This document shows, piece by piece, positions 60,699 to 64,000 of a stretch of 64,000 nucleotides of DNA. The notes beneath the pieces are model-generated. The model was not told the DNA's origin and did no database searches. It was given only the letters and a program-made list of their open reading frames with translations. The position numbers and the translations under genes are program-made. The stretch covers positions 2,108,001 through 2,172,000 of the forward strand of contig CP064985.1 in NCBI GenBank assembly GCA_016699675.1, written 5' to 3'. This DNA comes from Austwickia sp. GTDB taxonomy: Bacteria > Actinomycetota > Actinomycetes > Actinomycetales > Dermatophilaceae. How positions within the stretch are numbered: position 1 is the first letter of the stretch; every line of letters starts with the position of its first letter.

Positions 60699-61340
60699 GT
60701 GGAGATCGTGCTGGTGGGCCGCGAGCCGGAGCTGACGGCCGCGTGGGAGCGGACGTGCGGCGACATGGTGGGCGTGACCGTCACGACGGCGGACATCCTG
60801 GCGGTGGCCTGCGATGCGGTCGTCTCGCCCGCCAACTCGTTCGGCTTCATGGGCGGCGGGATCGACCTGGCGTACGCGCGGGGCTTCGGCGCCGGCCTGG
60901 AGCGGCGCGTCCGGACGGGCATAGCGGCCCGCTGGGGCGGTGAGCTGCCGGTCGGCTGCGCCGAGATCGCCGCCACGTCCGACGTACCGGGGCACGGCCC
61001 GATCCCGTGGCTCCTCGTCGCGCCCACGATGCGGGTGCCGGGCCGGATCGACGGCACCGTCAACGCCTACCTCGCCGCCCGCGCGGCGCTGCGGCTCGTT
61101 GCGTACGGCGTGTTCCCGGCGGACTCGGAGGGTTACGGCGAGTGGGCCCGCCGGCCGGTGCGCGACGCCATACGGCGCCTCGCCCTACCCGGGCTCGGCA
61201 CCGGCACCGGCCGGATGGCCCCGGAGGCGTGCGCGCGGCAGGTCCGGGCGGCGATCGAGGAGGTGCGGTACGGCGCGGGCGAGCCGCCTCCCGACATGGC
61301 CGCGGCGATGGCCCGGCACCGGAACCTCGCGCGCGGCTGA
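60699..61340 (+). CDS. Macro-domain protein
   Basis: A 213-residue macro-fold protein. ADP-ribose-type motifs: DAVVSPANSFGFMGGGIDLA near residue 42, and the later glycine loop LPGLGTGTGRMAP. Such proteins bind or hydrolyse ADP-ribose derivatives. GTG 60699 follows AGGGAGG. The form with GGGID and a C-terminal MARHRNL tail resembles phage-related/tail-associated Appr-1-p processing proteins, but no phage genes are present. Confidence 0.85.
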   Translation: MEIVLVGREPELTAAWERTCGDMVGVTVTTADILAVACDAVVSPANSFGFMGGGIDLAYARGFGAGLERRVRTGIAARWGGELPVGCAEIAATSDVPGHGPIPWLLVAPTMRVPGRIDGTVNAYLAARAALRLVAYGVFPADSEGYGEWARRPVRDAIRRLALPGLGTGTGRMAPEACARQVRAAIEEVRYGAGEPPPDMAAAMARHRNLARG

Positions 61341-61416
61341 CGCCAGCGATGAGACGGCGCGCTGCGCCCTGCGTCCTTGTGACGCTGCGGACTTGGCGAC
61401 ACCGTGGCGGCGGCTA

Positions 61417-62856
61417 TCACACCGGTTGCGGCGACTCCACCGGCGGTGCTGGGAAGCACAGGGTCACGGCCAGGCCCGGGGCGGCGTCGGACATGGTGAT
61501 CGTCCCGCCGTTGCGGCGGCAGAGCTCGCGGGCGATCGCGAGCCCCAGCCCAGAGCCGCCCCCGTCGCGCGCGCGAGCCTCGTCGAGCCGGGTGAACCGC
61601 TCGAAGACCCGCTCGCGTTCCGCCACAGGGATCCCGTCGCCGTCGTCCCGGATCGTCAGAGCGCGTCCCCCGACGTCCACGCGCACCTGGGTGCGGGCAT
61701 GGCGTACGGCGTTGTCCAGCACGTTCCTCCCAATTCGAAGGACGTCGCCGCGCTCGGCGTACCACTGCGTCGCCGGGGAGGCACCCACGAGGACTGGAAC
61801 GCGGGCGTCGGCGTACCGGTCCACCAGTTCCGCGGCGAACGTCGCCACGTCGATCGTCTCCGGCCGCAGCTCGCGGGCCCCGTCCGTCGCCCGGGCGAGC
61901 GTCAGCAGGTCCTCCACCAGCCCCGCGAGCCGGTCGATCTCGGGGAGGAGGTCGTCCGCCAGGTCTGCTGCATCCCCGACGCGGCGGGCAACCTCGACCT
62001 GGGTCCGCAGCGTCGCCAAGGGGCTCCGCAACTCGTGGGCGGCGTCGGCAACAAAGGCCCGCTGGCTCACCTGGGCCTGATCCAGCCTCGCCAACATCTC
62101 GTTGAGGGTGATGGCCAGCGCCCGGATCTCGTCGCCGGCCGGTGGCACGGGCAGGCGATGCCCCGGCCGGCCGTCGCCCCGGATCCGTTCGGCGCCCGAG
62201 CGCAGTGCTTCTACGGGGGCCAGCGCGGAGCCGATGACCCGCCACGCGATGGCCGCCAGCATGGCTAGGAGCAGGGGAAACGCGACGGCCATGCCGAGCC
62301 GCAGCATCTGCAGCGTGCCTTCGGTGTCCTGCGTCGGCACGGCCGCCACGACGCTGACGCGCTGACTGCCCAGCGCGGGGGTGACCAAGTCGGCCGGGAC
62401 GGCGACCACGACGAGTTCGCCGGACAGGCCCGAACGGTGGCCTGGCGCAGCGACCGCCGCGCCGCCGAGCGCGCGGTTCAGATCGCCAACGTCGAGCAGC
62501 GGGGTGAGTCGATCGGCACCGAACGACGCCGCCAGCACCCGGTGAGCGGGGTCCAGCACTTGGACGGCGATCGCGCCGGTGACCGGCACCGGGTCCGGAA
62601 GCCGCCCCGCCTCGACGAGCACCGCCACGTCCCGGGCCGAGGTCCGCGCCCGCCCGGTCGTGGCGTCGGCCCCGAGGCGGGCCACGGCGCCGTACAGCAG
62701 GAGCCCGAAGGCGAGCAGTGCCGTCGCCACGCCGCAAACGCCGATGACCATCAAACGAGACCGCAGCGACAACCGCGCCCAGGCGGTGGTTGCCGGGGCA
62801 GGACCGGGGCCGACGGGGCCGCGTTGGCCGCGGTCTTTGCGGCCGTCGCGGCTCAT
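61417..62856 (-). CDS. HAMP-containing sensor histidine kinase
   Basis: A 479-residue kinase: two membrane segments (about 36-58 and 186-208), an outer sensor part between them, HAMP (about 208-262), HisKA with H274 (DAAHELRSPL), then HATPase motifs NVLDNAVRHA, IRDDGDGIP and GGSGLGLAIAREL. ATG 62856 overlaps the response-regulator stop by 4 nt. Signal unknown. Confidence 0.94.
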   Translation of the reverse strand: MSRDGRKDRGQRGPVGPGPAPATTAWARLSLRSRLMVIGVCGVATALLAFGLLLYGAVARLGADATTGRARTSARDVAVLVEAGRLPDPVPVTGAIAVQVLDPAHRVLAASFGADRLTPLLDVGDLNRALGGAAVAAPGHRSGLSGELVVVAVPADLVTPALGSQRVSVVAAVPTQDTEGTLQMLRLGMAVAFPLLLAMLAAIAWRVIGSALAPVEALRSGAERIRGDGRPGHRLPVPPAGDEIRALAITLNEMLARLDQAQVSQRAFVADAAHELRSPLATLRTQVEVARRVGDAADLADDLLPEIDRLAGLVEDLLTLARATDGARELRPETIDVATFAAELVDRYADARVPVLVGASPATQWYAERGDVLRIGRNVLDNAVRHARTQVRVDVGGRALTIRDDGDGIPVAERERVFERFTRLDEARARDGGGSGLGLAIARELCRRNGGTITMSDAAPGLAVTLCFPAPPVESPQPV

Positions 62857-63509
62857 GCGGCGATCCGGTAGCCCACGCCGCGCACCGTCTCGATCGTCGC
62901 CGCGCCGAGCTTGCGGCGCAGGTGGCGGACGTAGACCTCGACGATGTTGGGGTGGATGTCGTCCGAGTTGCTCCAGACCCGGTCGAGGAGGTGCTCCTTG
63001 GCTGCCGGGGCGGGGTGCGCCCGCATGATCTCCTCCAGCACCGCGAACTCGCGCCGGGCCAGGCCGATAGGTGTCCCGTCGAGCGTCACCTGCCGGGCGG
63101 CCGGGTCGAGGCTGAGTGCCCCCACCGTCAGGAGCGCTGGCCGCGGCACGGGGTCGCGACGCAGCAGCACGCGTAGCCGCGCCAACAGCACGACGAAGCT
63201 GAACGGCTTGGTGAGGTAATCGTCGGCGCCGTAGTCGAGGGCGTCGGCCAGGTCGTATTCGCCGTCCTTGGCCGACAGCATCAGCACCGGGACCCAGTTG
63301 CCCTCCTCGCGCAGGGTCCGCAGCACGGCATACCCCGACAAGCCGGGCAGCATGATGTCGAGGATCACCGCGTCGTAGCCGCCGAAGCGGGCCGCGCCCA
63401 ACCCAGCCGTTCCGTCACGGACGACATCGACGGCAAATCCCTCCGCCTCCAGGCCGCGGCGGAGCGCCTTGCCCATGCCGGGCTCGTCCTCGACCACGAG
63501 CAGTCGCAC
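62853..63509 (-). CDS. OmpR/PhoB-family response regulator
   Basis: A 218-residue regulator with GTG start at 63509 (VRLLVVEDEP), phospho-acceptor D51 (AVILDIMLPG), and a winged-helix C-terminal domain (VYVRHLRRKLGAATIETVRGVGYR). Transcribed with the kinase; divergent from the LolA-like gene, with TTCAG direct repeats between them. Confidence 0.94.
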   Translation of the reverse strand: MRLLVVEDEPGMGKALRRGLEAEGFAVDVVRDGTAGLGAARFGGYDAVILDIMLPGLSGYAVLRTLREEGNWVPVLMLSAKDGEYDLADALDYGADDYLTKPFSFVVLLARLRVLLRRDPVPRPALLTVGALSLDPAARQVTLDGTPIGLARREFAVLEEIMRAHPAPAAKEHLLDRVWSNSDDIHPNIVEVYVRHLRRKLGAATIETVRGVGYRIAA

Positions 63510-63575
63510 AGGATCACCCTGACACACCAGCCGACCCGGCCCGCGGTGGGCGGGGATGACCCGGAAGCCGTCGGC

Positions 63576-63613
63576 TTCAGCGTCCGTTCAGCGACTTTCA
63601 GGAGCACTTCAGC
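63576..63613. promoter_or_regulatory. TTCAG direct repeats, candidate OmpR-type binding site
   Basis: TTCAG starts at 63576, 63587, 63597 and 63608, each 10-11 bp apart. Direct repeats at one helical turn are typical sites of PhoB/OmpR regulators. They lie in the 126-bp divergent gap between the response regulator and LolA-like genes, so autoregulation and control of the LolA-like gene are likely. Confidence 0.6.
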
Positions 63614-63635
63614 CGGGGTGGGTGAGGATGGGTCC

Positions 63636-64000
63636 ATGAGCGCAGCCTTCTTCGCCGACCGACCGAATCGCCGCTGGCTCGTCCCCGGCGTCGTCGCCGC
63701 CGTGATCGCGGGCGGGGCGGCGGTGGTCGCCCGCCCGGCCGTCGCTGAGGCGGGCCTGCCCGACCGAACGGCCGCGGACCTCATCGCCGACGTCCAGAAG
63801 ACTCAGGTCACCAGCTTCTCCGGGACCGTCGTGCAATCCGCCGACCTGGGCCTTCCGGCTCTGCCGACCAAGGCCGCCGCGGGGGACCTCGCCTCCACGG
63901 AGGGCCTCCTGGCGCTCGGCACCGGATCGCATACCTGGCGGGTCTGGTCGGCAGGGCCGACCGCGAGCCGGCTGGCGCTCGTGACCGAACTGGGCGAGAG
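63636..64000 (+). CDS. LolA/DUF2092-like secreted protein (partial, cut by right edge)
   Basis: From ATG 63636, 121 codons are visible. A membrane or signal segment (about 14-36; RRWLVPGVVAAVIAGGAAVV) is followed by RTAADLIADVQKTQVTSFSG, the start typical of actinobacterial LolA-fold proteins, then SHTWRVWSAGPTASRLALV. These bind lipid or act as anti-sigma-like partners. Divergent from the two-component pair. Confidence 0.75.
   Translation, partial: MSAAFFADRPNRRWLVPGVVAAVIAGGAAVVARPAVAEAGLPDRTAADLIADVQKTQVTSFSGTVVQSADLGLPALPTKAAAGDLASTEGLLALGTGSHTWRVWSAGPTASRLALVTELGE

Noticed and set aside
60699..61340. Macro-domain gene as evidence of a prophage
   Set aside because: No capsid, tail, integrase or lysis genes are present, and neighbours are housekeeping or signalling genes.

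Overview
The window is very GC-rich, uses many GTG starts, and carries Gram-positive style secretion and lipoprotein signals, System II cytochrome c maturation, a SufR/ArsR-like regulator and a macro-domain protein. This points to an actinobacterium. The gene mix (PHA storage, phenylacetate catabolism, nitrite reduction, a chemoreceptor) would suit an activated-sludge or soil member such as the Dermatophilaceae, but that assignment is an inference. No tRNA, rRNA, CRISPR array or insertion sequence was seen.

Layout. (1) 1-5740: a nitrogen-oxide block with a membrane-anchored multi-copper nitrite reductase-like protein (cut by the left edge), an NnrS-like membrane protein, a hemerythrin, two DUF2249 proteins and a three-cysteine HTH regulator. 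(2) 5753-6919: a lone UDP-glucose dehydrogenase very like the enterobacterial enzyme. (3) 7467-10768: a DUF485/ActP acetate-type transporter pair and an MFS carrier. (4) 10962-19358: a polyhydroxyalkanoate block, phaB, phaC, phaA and two acyl-CoA ligases, with a divergent PhaZ-like depolymerase. (5) 19467-30212: an orphan diiron protein with its ferredoxin, a TetR (PaaR-like) regulator, paaABCDE, paaZ, paaH and a thiolase. (6) 30496-40887: mixed genes (DJ-1/PfpI, deoD, Ala-rich secreted protein, lipoprotein, deacetylase-like protein, Na+/H+ antiporter with a UBP zinc finger, PadR-ABC exporter). (7) 40925-44552: a secreted beta-helix protein, a secreted SH3/AbfB protein and an HTH-TM-ectodomain protein. 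(8) 44579-53562: a System II cytochrome c assembly operon, the ammonifying nitrite reductase nrfHA and a NarL-type two-component pair. (9) 53768-64000: methyltransferases, a chemoreceptor, GNAT, SRPBCC, malic enzyme, a macro domain protein, an OmpR-type two-component system and a LolA-like protein cut by the right edge.

How it fits together. Five copies of a motif resembling ACCGAACGTTCGGT lie at or near the promoters of actP, the PHA/acyl-CoA ligase block with phaZ, the diiron cassette, paaABCDE, and the thiolase-paaH-paaZ operon. The TetR gene sits in the middle. The sequence therefore suggests one acyl-CoA-responsive regulon joining acetate uptake, aromatic ring degradation to acetyl-CoA/succinyl-CoA, and carbon storage. 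The cytochrome c assembly genes lie immediately downstream of nrfHA, as expected for making its nine hemes. Nitrite has two possible fates here: NO through the copper protein and ammonium through NrfHA.
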